Below the pieces are notes generated by a model. The model had not been told where the DNA came from, did no database searches, and saw nothing but the letters and a program-made list of their open reading frames with translations. From NCBI GenBank assembly GCA_910575505.1, contig CAJTFK010000003.1, positions 172,291 to 236,290 of the forward strand: a stretch of DNA of 64,000 bases, written 5' to 3'. A program made the position numbers and the translations under genes. Numbering within the stretch: position 1 is the first letter of the stretch; each line of letters opens with the position of its first letter. Positions 16,651 through 24,615 of this stretch are shown piece after piece. The DNA comes from Oscillospiraceae bacterium (GTDB lineage Bacteria; Bacillota; Clostridia; Oscillospirales; Oscillospiraceae).

Positions 16651-18189
16651 ATGATGGACCAACAGTGGCTTCAAACCTATCAGCGGGAAATTGGAGAGTT
16701 TTCCGAAAAAATCAGCACCTTTGCCCAGGGCGGCATGGACAAAAAGGATTACAAGGGCTGTTCCGGCGGCATGGGCAGCTATGCCCAGCGGGACCCGGCA
16801 AAGCACATGCTGCGCCTGCGCCTGCCCGCCGGACGGCTGACTCTGGAGCGGCTTTCATTTCTGGCGGACACCGTGGAGGCATACGGCGTTCAGCGGCTGA
16901 AGCTCACCACCTGCGAGACAATACAGCTCCATGACCTGGCGGCGGACCAGGTCCCCGCCATTCTGGAGCAGGCCGCCAAAGCCGGCATCATCTGCCGGGG
17001 CGGCGGCGGGGACAACCCCCGGAACGTCATGTGCAGCCCCCTGTCCGGCGTGCAGCAGGGGGAGGCCTTTGATCCCACGCCTTACGCCGAGGCGGCCACG
17101 GAGTATCTCCTTTCCATCTGCCGGGATATTCACATGCCCCGGAAGCTGAAAATCGCCTTTTCCAACGGCGCGGACGACTCCGTTCACAGCGCCTTCCGGG
17201 ACATGGGCTTCCAGGCCCAGGCGGACGGGACCTTTTCCCTCCGCATCGCCGGAGGCCTGGGGGCGGCCCGGCCCTCCATGGGCGTGCTGGCGGACGGGGC
17301 GGTTCAGCCGAAGGACGTCCTCTATTATATCAAGGCCATGGTGGACACCTTCTGCCGGCACGGCAACTATGAGAACCGGGCCAAGGCCCGGACCCGCTTC
17401 ATGCAGGAGACCCTGGGGCCCGAGGGGCTGAAGGAGGCATTCCTGAAAAACGTGGAGGCCGCCAAAGCCGCCGGAGGGCTGGAGCTGCCACGGCCGGAGG
17501 CCCTGGCCGATGTCTGCGGGGGAATGGAGACGTTGGACCACCCCCGGGCCATTCCCCAGAAGCAGCCGGGAATGTACGCAGTGAAGTACCACCCCATCGG
17601 CGGCCTGCTGCCGCCGGAGAAGCCGGCAGAGCTGTATGCCGCCATCAGGGACCTGTGCAACGCGGAGTGCCGGGTGGGGCCGGACGAGACCTTGTATATT
17701 GTCAATCTCCCCGCCGCCGGGGCGGAAAAAATCCTGGCCCTTACGGAGGACGGGGCGAAGACAGAGTTTGAGTACAGTGTGGCCTGTATCGGCGCCGCGG
17801 TGTGCCAGCAGGGCGTCCGGGACAGCCAGAGCCTCCTTCAGACCGCCGTCTGGGCGGTGCGGGAGGCGGGCATCCCCGACGGGGCCCTGCCCCGGATCTG
17901 CGTCTCCGGCTGTCCCTCCAGCTGCGCCGCCCATCAGGCGGGGACCATCGGCTTCCAGGGCTGTGTCAAGCCTGTGGACGGCAAGGCCCAGCCCGCCTTC
18001 AAGCTCTTCCTGGGCGGCAGCGGCGCTGTGGGCGCGGCCCGCTTCGGCGAGCCCGCCGGAGTCATCCTGGAAAAGGACGTTCCCGCCCTGCTGGTGGAGC
18101 TGGGCCGGGCGGCGGCAGGCGAGGGCTGGGAATCCTGGTCCCGGAGCCACGCCCCGGAGCGGGACGCCATCATCGCCCGCTATGTGTAA
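16651..18189 (+). CDS. Nitrite/sulfite reductase (siroheme, 4Fe-4S)
   Basis: 512 residues; two ATGs in tandem at 16651 and 16654 after AAGAAGG. Two ferredoxin-like half domains (KLTTCETIQLHD; CSPLSGVQQG) and the siroheme/4Fe-4S ligands as CIGAAVC (C-X5-C) and, 35 residues on, CPSSC (C-X3-C). This arrangement reduces sulfite or nitrite by six electrons. Sequence alone does not separate assimilatory sulfite reduction from nitrite reduction. No adjacent flavoprotein subunit, so electrons probably come from ferredoxin. Confidence 0.88.
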   Translation: MMDQQWLQTYQREIGEFSEKISTFAQGGMDKKDYKGCSGGMGSYAQRDPAKHMLRLRLPAGRLTLERLSFLADTVEAYGVQRLKLTTCETIQLHDLAADQVPAILEQAAKAGIICRGGGGDNPRNVMCSPLSGVQQGEAFDPTPYAEAATEYLLSICRDIHMPRKLKIAFSNGADDSVHSAFRDMGFQAQADGTFSLRIAGGLGAARPSMGVLADGAVQPKDVLYYIKAMVDTFCRHGNYENRAKARTRFMQETLGPEGLKEAFLKNVEAAKAAGGLELPRPEALADVCGGMETLDHPRAIPQKQPGMYAVKYHPIGGLLPPEKPAELYAAIRDLCNAECRVGPDETLYIVNLPAAGAEKILALTEDGAKTEFEYSVACIGAAVCQQGVRDSQSLLQTAVWAVREAGIPDGALPRICVSGCPSSCAAHQAGTIGFQGCVKPVDGKAQPAFKLFLGGSGAVGAARFGEPAGVILEKDVPALLVELGRAAAGEGWESWSRSHAPERDAIIARYV

Positions 18190-18201
18190 ATACGCTGTAA
18201 C

Positions 18202-18241
18202 GGCAGAGGCGGCGGGCGCGGCGGCGTCCGCCGCCTCTGCC
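18202..18241 (+). other. 12-bp perfect inverted repeat between reductase and lipoprotein genes
   Basis: GGCAGAGGCGGC (18202-18213) and GCCGCCTCTGCC (18230-18241) with a 16-nt loop, no T run. It is probably an mRNA hairpin that sets relative expression or protects the 3' transcript. Confidence 0.5.
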
Positions 18242-18265
18242 GCCTGCGGGGAGGTTCGTGCCTCT

Positions 18266-19201
18266 ATGAAACGCCTTTGGATTCTGGCGGCGGCGCTGCT
18301 GCTCCTGTCCGCCTGCGGGGGAACGGCCCCCGGAGAAACGCCGCCTGCCGGACCTGAAACGGTCTCCTTTACCGACGACCTGGGCCAGTCCTTCTCCATT
18401 GCCCCGCCCCGGCGGACAGCGGCTCTCATCGGCAGCTTTGCCGACGTGTGGTGCCTGGCAGGGGGCCGGGACAGCCTGGTTGCCGCCGCCGGGGACGCCT
18501 GGACCTCCTTTGACCTGGGCCTGCACGAGTCCACGGCAAATCTGGGGGCCGTCAAGGAACCCCATCTGGAAATCCTGCTGGCGGCGGAGCCGGACCTGAT
18601 TCTGGCCAGCTGCAACACCGCCGCCGACCTGGAGCTGCGGGAGACCTTTGCCCAGGCGGGCATTCCCGCCGCCTATTTCGACGTGCAGACCTTTGACGAT
18701 TACCTGCGGATGCTGGAAATCTGCGCCCGGCTCACGGGACAGCCGGAGCGCTATGAGCAGCACGGCGCATCGGTCCGGGCGCAGGTGGATGCCGCCATTG
18801 CCCGGCAGGACGGAACCGCGCCCTCGGTTCTCTGCCTCCGGGCCACGGGAAACGGCTGCAAAAGCAAGGGAAGCACGGACAACGTGCTGGGGGAGATGCT
18901 GGCGGACCTGGGCTGCGTCAACGTGGCCGACGGCAGCTCTCTGCTGGAGACCCTGAGCATGGAGGCCATCATCGCCGCCGACCCGGACTATATTTTCGCG
19001 GTGCTCCAGGGGGCCGACGCCTCCGGCGCTCAGGCGGCCCTGGAGGCCGCCCTGCTCTCCAACCCCGCCTGGAGCCGTCTTCGGGCGGTGGAGGAGGGGC
19101 GTTTTTTCACCCTGGACCACCGGCTTTACAACCTGAAGCCCAACGCCCGATGGGGGGAGGCCTATGAACAGCTTGCGAATCTTCTGTACCCGGAGGCATA
19201 A
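18266..19201 (+). CDS. ABC transporter substrate-binding lipoprotein (iron/cobalamin type)
   Basis: 311 residues. ATG 18266 is chosen because MKRLWILAAALLLLSAC is a lipoprotein signal with lipobox LSAC; GGGGAGG lies 11 bp upstream. An in-frame ATG at 18182 would prefix a low-complexity Ala stretch and is unlikely. The mature part follows the class III binding-protein (FecB/BtuF) pattern: an N-terminal lobe with TAALIGSFADVWCLAGG, a long helix, and a C-terminal lobe with NVLGEMLADLGCVNVAD. The ligand could be an iron chelate, heme or cobalamin. Confidence 0.8.
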   Translation: MKRLWILAAALLLLSACGGTAPGETPPAGPETVSFTDDLGQSFSIAPPRRTAALIGSFADVWCLAGGRDSLVAAAGDAWTSFDLGLHESTANLGAVKEPHLEILLAAEPDLILASCNTAADLELRETFAQAGIPAAYFDVQTFDDYLRMLEICARLTGQPERYEQHGASVRAQVDAAIARQDGTAPSVLCLRATGNGCKSKGSTDNVLGEMLADLGCVNVADGSSLLETLSMEAIIAADPDYIFAVLQGADASGAQAALEAALLSNPAWSRLRAVEEGRFFTLDHRLYNLKPNARWGEAYEQLANLLYPEA

Positions 19202-20201
19202 AACGGGCCTGGCGGCGCTGGGCCTGCTGGCGGCGCTGGCCGGCCTGCTGAGCCTGTGCCTGGGACCGGTGCCGGTGGCTCCGGGAGAGGTGCTGTCCGC
19301 CCTGCTGGGGAAGGGCGGCGGCACGGCGGCGCAGATCATTCTCTATGCCCGCCTGCCCCGGACCTTCGGCTGTCTTCTGGCGGGCTCCGCCCTGGCCCTC
19401 TCCGGAGCGGTGATTCAGGGGGTGCTGGGAAACCCTCTGGCGGCCCCCAACATCATCGGAGTCAACGCCGGGGCGGGCTTTTTCACGGCCCTGTGCTGCG
19501 CCCTCTGGCCCGCCCGGACGGCGGCGGTTCCTCTGGCGGCCTTTCTGGGGGCCCTGACGGGGGTGCTGCTGGTGCTGTTCATTGCCGAGAGGGCCGGGGC
19601 CTCCAGAATGACCCTGGTGCTGGCGGGGGCGGCGGTGTCCGGCATGTTCAGCGCCGGCATCGACGCCGTGGTGACCTTTTTCCCCGACGCTCTCAACGGC
19701 TACACGGACTTCCGGGTGGGCGGGGCCTCCAGCCTCTCCCTGAGCCGCGTTCTGCCGGCCTTCTGGCTGATTCTGGCGGCGGCGGCGCTGCTGTTCCTGC
19801 TCTCCGGGGCCCTGGATGTGCTATTGCTGGGCGTGGAAACCGCCCGGAGCCTGGGTCTGCCCGCCCGGCCCCTGCGGCTGGTTCTGCTGGCCCTGGCGGC
19901 GGCGCTGGCGGGGGCCGCCGTCAGCTTCATGGGTCTGCTGGGCTTCGTGGGGCTGATCGTCCCCCACATGGCCCGGCGGCTCTTTGGGGAAGACCGTTCC
20001 GCCGTGGTTCTGGCGGCCTCCGCCCTGGGAGGCGGGCTGCTGCTGACGCTCTGCGACCTGCTGGCCCGGTGCCTGTTCGCGCCCTACATCCTGCCGGTGG
20101 GGGTGGTGCTGGCCCTGCTGGGGGGGCCCTTCTTTCTCTGGCTGCTCCTCTCCGGCCGCCGGGGAGGGAGGCGGCGGGGCGCGTCCCGCCGGCACATCTG
20201 A
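19164..20201 (+). CDS. FecCD-family ABC transporter permease
   Basis: 345 residues with about nine hydrophobic spans; start ATG 19164 behind GGGGGGAGG, overlapping the lipoprotein gene by 38 bp. Family blocks seen: LPRTFGCLLAGSALALSGAVIQGVLGNPLA near residue 60 and FMGLLGFVGLIVPHMARRL near residue 255, the second being the loop that contacts the ATPase. The ATPase gene that normally follows is missing; a strong terminator comes next. The protein must borrow an ATPase encoded elsewhere, or the locus is decaying. Confidence 0.88.
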   Translation: MNSLRIFCTRRHKTGLAALGLLAALAGLLSLCLGPVPVAPGEVLSALLGKGGGTAAQIILYARLPRTFGCLLAGSALALSGAVIQGVLGNPLAAPNIIGVNAGAGFFTALCCALWPARTAAVPLAAFLGALTGVLLVLFIAERAGASRMTLVLAGAAVSGMFSAGIDAVVTFFPDALNGYTDFRVGGASSLSLSRVLPAFWLILAAAALLFLLSGALDVLLLGVETARSLGLPARPLRLVLLALAAALAGAAVSFMGLLGFVGLIVPHMARRLFGEDRSAVVLAASALGGGLLLTLCDLLARCLFAPYILPVGVVLALLGGPFFLWLLLSGRRGGRRRGASRRHI

Positions 20202-20275
20202 CAAGCTGTCCGGATTTCCCCGGGCACCGGCTTTGAAGTCTGCCGCCCCTCAATCCTCCTGATATTCCTGCGGTC

Positions 20276-20314
20276 AAAAAGCGTCCGCCGTCTGAAGACG
20301 GCGGACGCTTTCGT
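20276..20314. terminator. Bidirectional terminator
   Basis: Perfect 15-bp stem 20278-20292 / 20297-20311 with TGAA loop. Five T on the minus strand after the stem suit the minus-strand SLH gene; the plus strand has TTT then CGTCT and serves the permease gene. Confidence 0.85.
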
Positions 20315-20349
20315 CTCTGCCGGGCCGCTCCCGAAAAGAGCGGAACCCG

Positions 20350-23300
20350 TTACATCATCGTGTAGAGAATCTTGGCCATCTGGCCCCGGGTGATGGGGTT
20401 GTTGGGCCGGAAGCTTCCGTCAGCATAGCCGCTGAGGATGCCCTGAGAGACCATGGTCCGGATATAGAACCCGGCGTAATTGGGAATGGACGCGGCGTCG
20501 GTAAAGCTCAGCTGCGGCGCGGCGTAGCCCTTTTCCAGAGCCCGGCCGATCATGGCCGAGGCCTGAGCCCGGGTCAGACCGTTCTGGGGATTGAAATACA
20601 GCTGGCCGTCCTTGCCCGCGGTGCCGGCCACAATCCCCAGCTGATACAGGGCCCGGACCGCCGGAAGGGCGCTCTCCGGAATAGAGGCCAGGTCCGCAAA
20701 GGTCAGGGACACATCGGCGTAGGCCGCCGGGTCCAGACGGAGGGCGTTGTACAGCATTTCCGCGAACTGGAGCCGGGTGAGCTTCTCGTCGGGCCGGAAG
20801 GTCCCGTCCTCAAAGCCCGCTGTGATGTGGTTGTCATACAGGAAGGCGCAGTAGTCCGCTCCCCAGTAGTCCGCCGTATCGGTGAAGGGCTGGCCCCCGC
20901 CGGCGGCGGGAATATCCACCGAGGCCCGGCCGATATTGCCGGAGGCGTCCCGGGCCGTCACGGTCACACGGGCAATGGAGGTCTGCTCTCCAGGCAGGGA
21001 GAGAGAGAAGGTCCCGGCGGCGGGGTCGTAGCAGCCCGGCATCTCCGTGCCGTTATAGGCCACCGTCACAGAGGCGGCAGGCAGCAGGCCGTCCACCGCA
21101 TCCTTCACCGTGCCGGAGACGGTCCGGCTGTCCTGGTACAGGCCGGCGTCAATCACCGGCGGCGCATTGTCCGCCTCGGCCCCGGCGGTGGCGGTGATGT
21201 GGTCCAGATAGACGGTCCCGGTCCGGGGAGAGGAAAGGGGCTGGCCGTTGGCGTCCCGCTCCGGCGAGATGTACAGGCCCTGAAGCTCATAGCAGTCCCC
21301 CATGGGAACGCTGACCTGCTTCCAGCCGGTGAAGTCCAGCCTGACATTCATCAGCGGCAGGTGGCCCTTGGTTCCGTTGTTCCCCCAGGCGTGGAGGACG
21401 TTGCCGGAGCCGTCGCCATAGACCCACAGATGGAGGGTGGTATTGGCGGGAACCGGCAGAGAATTCCAGCGGATCTCACCCTGATGGCTGTTCTCGGCGG
21501 TCAGCGAATAGTCCAGCCGGAGAGAGGCCCGGCCCATGCGCACGAAGTCGCTGGAGGCATTCCGCCGGCCTGTCAGCCCCACGCCCTGGGTGTAGAACAG
21601 ACTCTCCATCCCCTCAAAGGACTCCACCACCGTGGTCCCGGCCCCCTCGGGTATCAGGACCATCTGATCGAGGTAGACCGTGCCGGGTCCGGCCTTGCCG
21701 CCGTCCACGGACAGGCCCCGGAGGGTGAGAGGCATTCCCTGGATGGGCTCCGGCAGGTTCATATGAATCTGCTTCCAGCCGGTAAAGTCCAGGGAGGTGA
21801 TGGGAACGGTCTGGGTCTCCTCCTCGCCATAGCGGTACTGGAGCTGAAGGGTATTGCCGGAGCCGTCGCCATAGACCCAGAGGCTCAGGGCGGTGTAGGG
21901 CGCGGCGATGACGGCGGGCTGGGCGGTGGCCTCCCACTGGGCGGAGCCCTCGGTGAGGTCATAATCCAGCCTGCCGGAGCCCGCGCCGGACTGGACGAAG
22001 GCGGCATCATGGTTCAGGCTGAAATCACAGTGGCTGCCGGTCCCCCGGAAAATGGTGGTCTCTCCCTCGAAGCCCTCCAGAACGGTGGGCGCAGGGGTCC
22101 CCACGGTGACGGGGATGCTGGCGCTCTGGCCTCCGGCAGAAACGGTAACGGTCCCCTCTCCGGCGCTGGAGGCGGTGAAGAGGCCGGTCTCGCTGATGGT
22201 TCCAATCTCCCCCTCCACGCTCCAGGTGAAGGCGGCGGGATCCGCCTTCAGAGGCCGGTGCTTATAGGCGGCGGAGCCGATGAGCTGGGTTTCACTGCCG
22301 GGAACGGCGGACAGCTCGGTAATGATAGTGTTGGAGGCGTCCCGGACTGCCACGGCGTCGGGCGTAACAACGGCGTGGACCACGGTCTCCCCCTGCTGGC
22401 CGCCGCTCTGGGCGGTGACGGTGATGTCCCCGCCTTCCAGGGGGGTGGTGAGGGTATTCCCCTCCAGCATGCCGGCGGAGGCGGAAAGGTCATAGCTCCG
22501 GTCCATGGGAATGAAATTGGTGTCCACAGCGGCGGCGGAGATGTTCACAGCGCTGCCCGCCAGGACATAGGCATGGTCGGCGCTGACATGGAAGTGACTG
22601 AGCTCTCCGGTGGGCTGGGCGCTGGCCACCAGGAAAATCTGGTTGGACACTGCCCGGGCTCCGCCGTCGGAGGGGACATTGACCACCCTGGCGCTGGTGG
22701 CGGTGGGCTGGGTGACGGCCAGGGTGGTGGACCCGCCGCCGTCCAGGCCCAGGCCGGTGACGCAGCCCAGCTCGATAAGCCGCCGGGCCACCTGGCTCAT
22801 GGACGCGCCCACGGAGTGGCCGGACTTCCGTCCGTCGATGGTGTAGAAGACCAGACTGCCGTCGGCCCTCTGGCCCACGGCGGTGCGGGGAGCCGCTCCG
22901 GACGGCAGGCCGGAGACCTCATGGCCGTTTTCCACCAGGGAATACAGGGCTCCCACAGCATACCGGACGTCGTTCCAGGCGGGGTCGGCAGGCGTCAGGG
23001 AGAGCTCCAGCACCGTGCCTGCCGGGATGGACCGGAGGGCGTGCAGGGTCTCCGCCCCAGCCTTGGCGTTGGCGCTGAGAACCGCCTGGGCGGGGCCCAG
23101 GGACGTGGCGGTCTTCTCCGTCTCCGCCACCCGCTCCACCGTCAGGCGGGTGGTGCCCCCCAGGGCCAGGGCGGCGCTCTGGCCGGGCTCGATGGTGCAG
23201 ATCACGTCCACGCCGGGCTGGGTGCTGCCGGTGGTGTGGGACGCATTGAAGTCGTAGGTATAGAGGTAAACCCCCGCATCCGTCCGGGCCTTGTTGACGG

Positions 23301-23916
23301 CGGCGAGCCGCAGGGTCTTGTCCACCAGCTGGCCGGTGCCGTCCATGATGGGCGCGCCCAGCTCGTCAAAGAGGGGTTCTCCCTCCTCGGTGAACTGCTG
23401 GAGGCCGGTGCCGTCCTGAACCGTATAGCGGAGGGAGGCGGCGATGCCGGGACGGCCCAGAATGGCGGTTCCGTCGGAGCGGAAGCCGATGGCGTGGTAG
23501 CCGCCGTCGCTGGAGCGAAGCTGCCCTTCGGTAATCACCACGCCGATGGGAAGGCCGTTGCCCACATTATAGAAGTCGGCGTTGATGCCGGCCACCACCC
23601 GGTAGCCCTGGGACTCCAGATAGGCCGCCGTGTTGGGGACGGAGCTCCGGTCCGTCAGCACACCGCCGTAGGTGACGATGGGTGTGACGGAGGCGTTGGG
23701 GCTGTATGTAATCAGGTTTTCCGTGCGGTAATCGCTGTACGCTGTGGACCAGAAGACATTGGTGCTGAGCTGGGTCTGCTGGTTCAGCAGGGTGTCCGTC
23801 ATGGTCAGGTCGTCCCCCAGGGCGGGGGAGGCCGCGGCCATGGGGGCGGAGAGGGCCGCCAGCAGGCTCAGAACCAGCAGGACGGCCAGGAACCGGGGCG
23901 GGTGAAGTCGTTTCAT
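20350..23916 (-). CDS. SLH-anchored phosphodiester glycosidase family surface protein
   Basis: 1188 residues from ATG 23916 (GGAGG ahead, signal peptide MKRLHPPRFLAVLLVLSLLA...). Order: signal peptide; residues about 40-430 resemble the phosphodiester glycosidase (NAGPA) fold, with AGINADFYNVGNGLPIGVVI, FYTIDGRKSGHSVGAS and GLGLDGGGSTTL, the family's Asn-Ala-Asp and Asp-Gly-Gly-Gly-Ser motifs; an Ig-like bacterial domain about 555-660; two beta-sandwich modules that look carbohydrate-binding (each LWVYGDGSGN, DFTGWKQ, GTVYLD); and three SLH repeats at the end (ITAGFEDGTFRPDEKLTR, YFNPQNGLTRAQ, LSGYADGSFRPNNPITRGQ). Secreted, wall-bound. It may cleave or remodel phosphodiester-linked surface glycans; the substrate is unknown. 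Confidence 0.85.
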   Translation of the reverse strand: MKRLHPPRFLAVLLVLSLLAALSAPMAAASPALGDDLTMTDTLLNQQTQLSTNVFWSTAYSDYRTENLITYSPNASVTPIVTYGGVLTDRSSVPNTAAYLESQGYRVVAGINADFYNVGNGLPIGVVITEGQLRSSDGGYHAIGFRSDGTAILGRPGIAASLRYTVQDGTGLQQFTEEGEPLFDELGAPIMDGTGQLVDKTLRLAAVNKARTDAGVYLYTYDFNASHTTGSTQPGVDVICTIEPGQSAALALGGTTRLTVERVAETEKTATSLGPAQAVLSANAKAGAETLHALRSIPAGTVLELSLTPADPAWNDVRYAVGALYSLVENGHEVSGLPSGAAPRTAVGQRADGSLVFYTIDGRKSGHSVGASMSQVARRLIELGCVTGLGLDGGGSTTLAVTQPTATSARVVNVPSDGGARAVSNQIFLVASAQPTGELSHFHVSADHAYVLAGSAVNISAAAVDTNFIPMDRSYDLSASAGMLEGNTLTTPLEGGDITVTAQSGGQQGETVVHAVVTPDAVAVRDASNTIITELSAVPGSETQLIGSAAYKHRPLKADPAAFTWSVEGEIGTISETGLFTASSAGEGTVTVSAGGQSASIPVTVGTPAPTVLEGFEGETTIFRGTGSHCDFSLNHDAAFVQSGAGSGRLDYDLTEGSAQWEATAQPAVIAAPYTALSLWVYGDGSGNTLQLQYRYGEEETQTVPITSLDFTGWKQIHMNLPEPIQGMPLTLRGLSVDGGKAGPGTVYLDQMVLIPEGAGTTVVESFEGMESLFYTQGVGLTGRRNASSDFVRMGRASLRLDYSLTAENSHQGEIRWNSLPVPANTTLHLWVYGDGSGNVLHAWGNNGTKGHLPLMNVRLDFTGWKQVSVPMGDCYELQGLYISPERDANGQPLSSPRTGTVYLDHITATAGAEADNAPPVIDAGLYQDSRTVSGTVKDAVDGLLPAASVTVAYNGTEMPGCYDPAAGTFSLSLPGEQTSIARVTVTARDASGNIGRASVDIPAAGGGQPFTDTADYWGADYCAFLYDNHITAGFEDGTFRPDEKLTRLQFAEMLYNALRLDPAAYADVSLTFADLASIPESALPAVRALYQLGIVAGTAGKDGQLYFNPQNGLTRAQASAMIGRALEKGYAAPQLSFTDAASIPNYAGFYIRTMVSQGILSGYADGSFRPNNPITRGQMAKILYTMM

Positions 23917-24040
23917 AGGGTCCTCCATTCGTAAAACACAAATCGCAGAAGGATGCAGAATGATATGATACCACGTTCCGGCAGTTAAAGTAAAGAACAA
24001 AGTATTAACAAATTCCATACAATTTACATCATTTTCCCAT

Positions 24041-24084
24041 TTCATGAAAGCAGGGCGGGGAAATCCCCGACCTGCTTTCATGAA
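24041..24084. repeat. 44-bp palindrome
   Basis: TTCATGAAAGCAGG (24041-24054) is exactly inverted at 24071-24084; inside, GGGG and CCCC pair around an AAAT loop, with one 2-base mismatch (GC opposite GA). No T run on either side. Confidence 0.7.
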
Positions 24085-24314
24085 TTCGCTTCGCCCCCGC
24101 GGCTGAACGCCGTTCCTGCTGTTCTCCTGATAAGGCTCCGCCGCCGCAATGTGCTCAAAAAGCCCTGGCTTCGCCGGTTTGGGGTCGTTCGCCGCCAAAA
24201 ACAGCGGTTTCATAACAGATGCATCCTTTCTTGCGGGCTTATTCCGGCATGTTCTTTTCCGGTTGTCAAGCGGCCTGCCGCTTTTTTCAACCCCCGCCGG
24301 GTACGCAGAAAACA

Positions 24315-24354
24315 GGAGGCCGGGCGTTTGCCCGGCCTCCCGTTCTGTTTTTTT
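24315..24354 (-). terminator. Terminator after the ferredoxin gene
   Basis: 11-bp perfect stem GGAGGCCGGGC / GCCCGGCCTCC with 4-nt loop. On the minus strand TGTTTTC follows; on the plus strand seven T follow after CGTTCTG. Confidence 0.75.
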
Positions 24355-24356
24355 GT

Positions 24357-24539
24357 TCAACGCTTGATTTTGATAGCGTTGACGGGACAGCCGTTGGCGG
24401 CGTCCGCCGCACGGCGGTCCCAGCCCTCCGGCTGGGCGATGACCGTGGAGGCTCTTCCGACGATGCGGAAGACCTCCGGAGCGGCATAGGCGCACATGCC
24501 GCAGGCGATGCAGCGCCCGGCGTCGACAGTAACAGTCAT
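24357..24539 (-). CDS. Small [4Fe-4S] ferredoxin
   Basis: 60 residues. CIACGMC (C-X2-C-X2-C) near residue 12 and CPVNAIKI at the end supply four cysteines for a single cluster, the pattern of monocluster ferredoxins. It carries electrons to cytosolic oxidoreductases; the siroheme reductase about 6 kb away is one possible partner, though nothing links them directly. A strong AGGAGG site precedes the start, and the gene lies 76 bp after tex on the same strand. Confidence 0.9.
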   Translation of the reverse strand: MTVTVDAGRCIACGMCAYAAPEVFRIVGRASTVIAQPEGWDRRAADAANGCPVNAIKIKR

Positions 24540-24615
24540 TTGTCCTCCTTCCCCGGCAGGAAAATATTCCTCATGGTATCTAAACTCTCCACTCTCAACT
24601 CTTCACTCTTAACTC
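24540..24615. repeat. Low-complexity intergenic repeat next to tex
   Basis: On the minus strand 24575-24615 is built from units such as GAGAGTTAAGAGTGAAGAG, starting right at the tex stop. A related tract lies at 55235-55262. Confidence 0.45.

Larger units (their letters stand above)
23917..24356. other. Non-coding region with large palindrome and terminator
   Basis: 440 bp without a convincing gene. It holds a probable extended -10 for the SLH gene on the minus strand (TGGTATCAT, plus 23965-23973), a 44-bp palindrome at 24041-24084, and a terminator at 24315-24340. The remaining roughly 200 bp show nothing recognisable. Confidence 0.5.

Noticed and set aside
20827..23934. 1035-codon plus-strand open frame
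   Set aside because: It is the antisense of the SLH glycosidase gene, rich in Gly/His/Gln typical of shadow translation, with no domain match.
24315..24354. Plus-strand terminator of an unseen gene
   Set aside because: No plus-strand gene ends before it; it fits the minus-strand ferredoxin gene.
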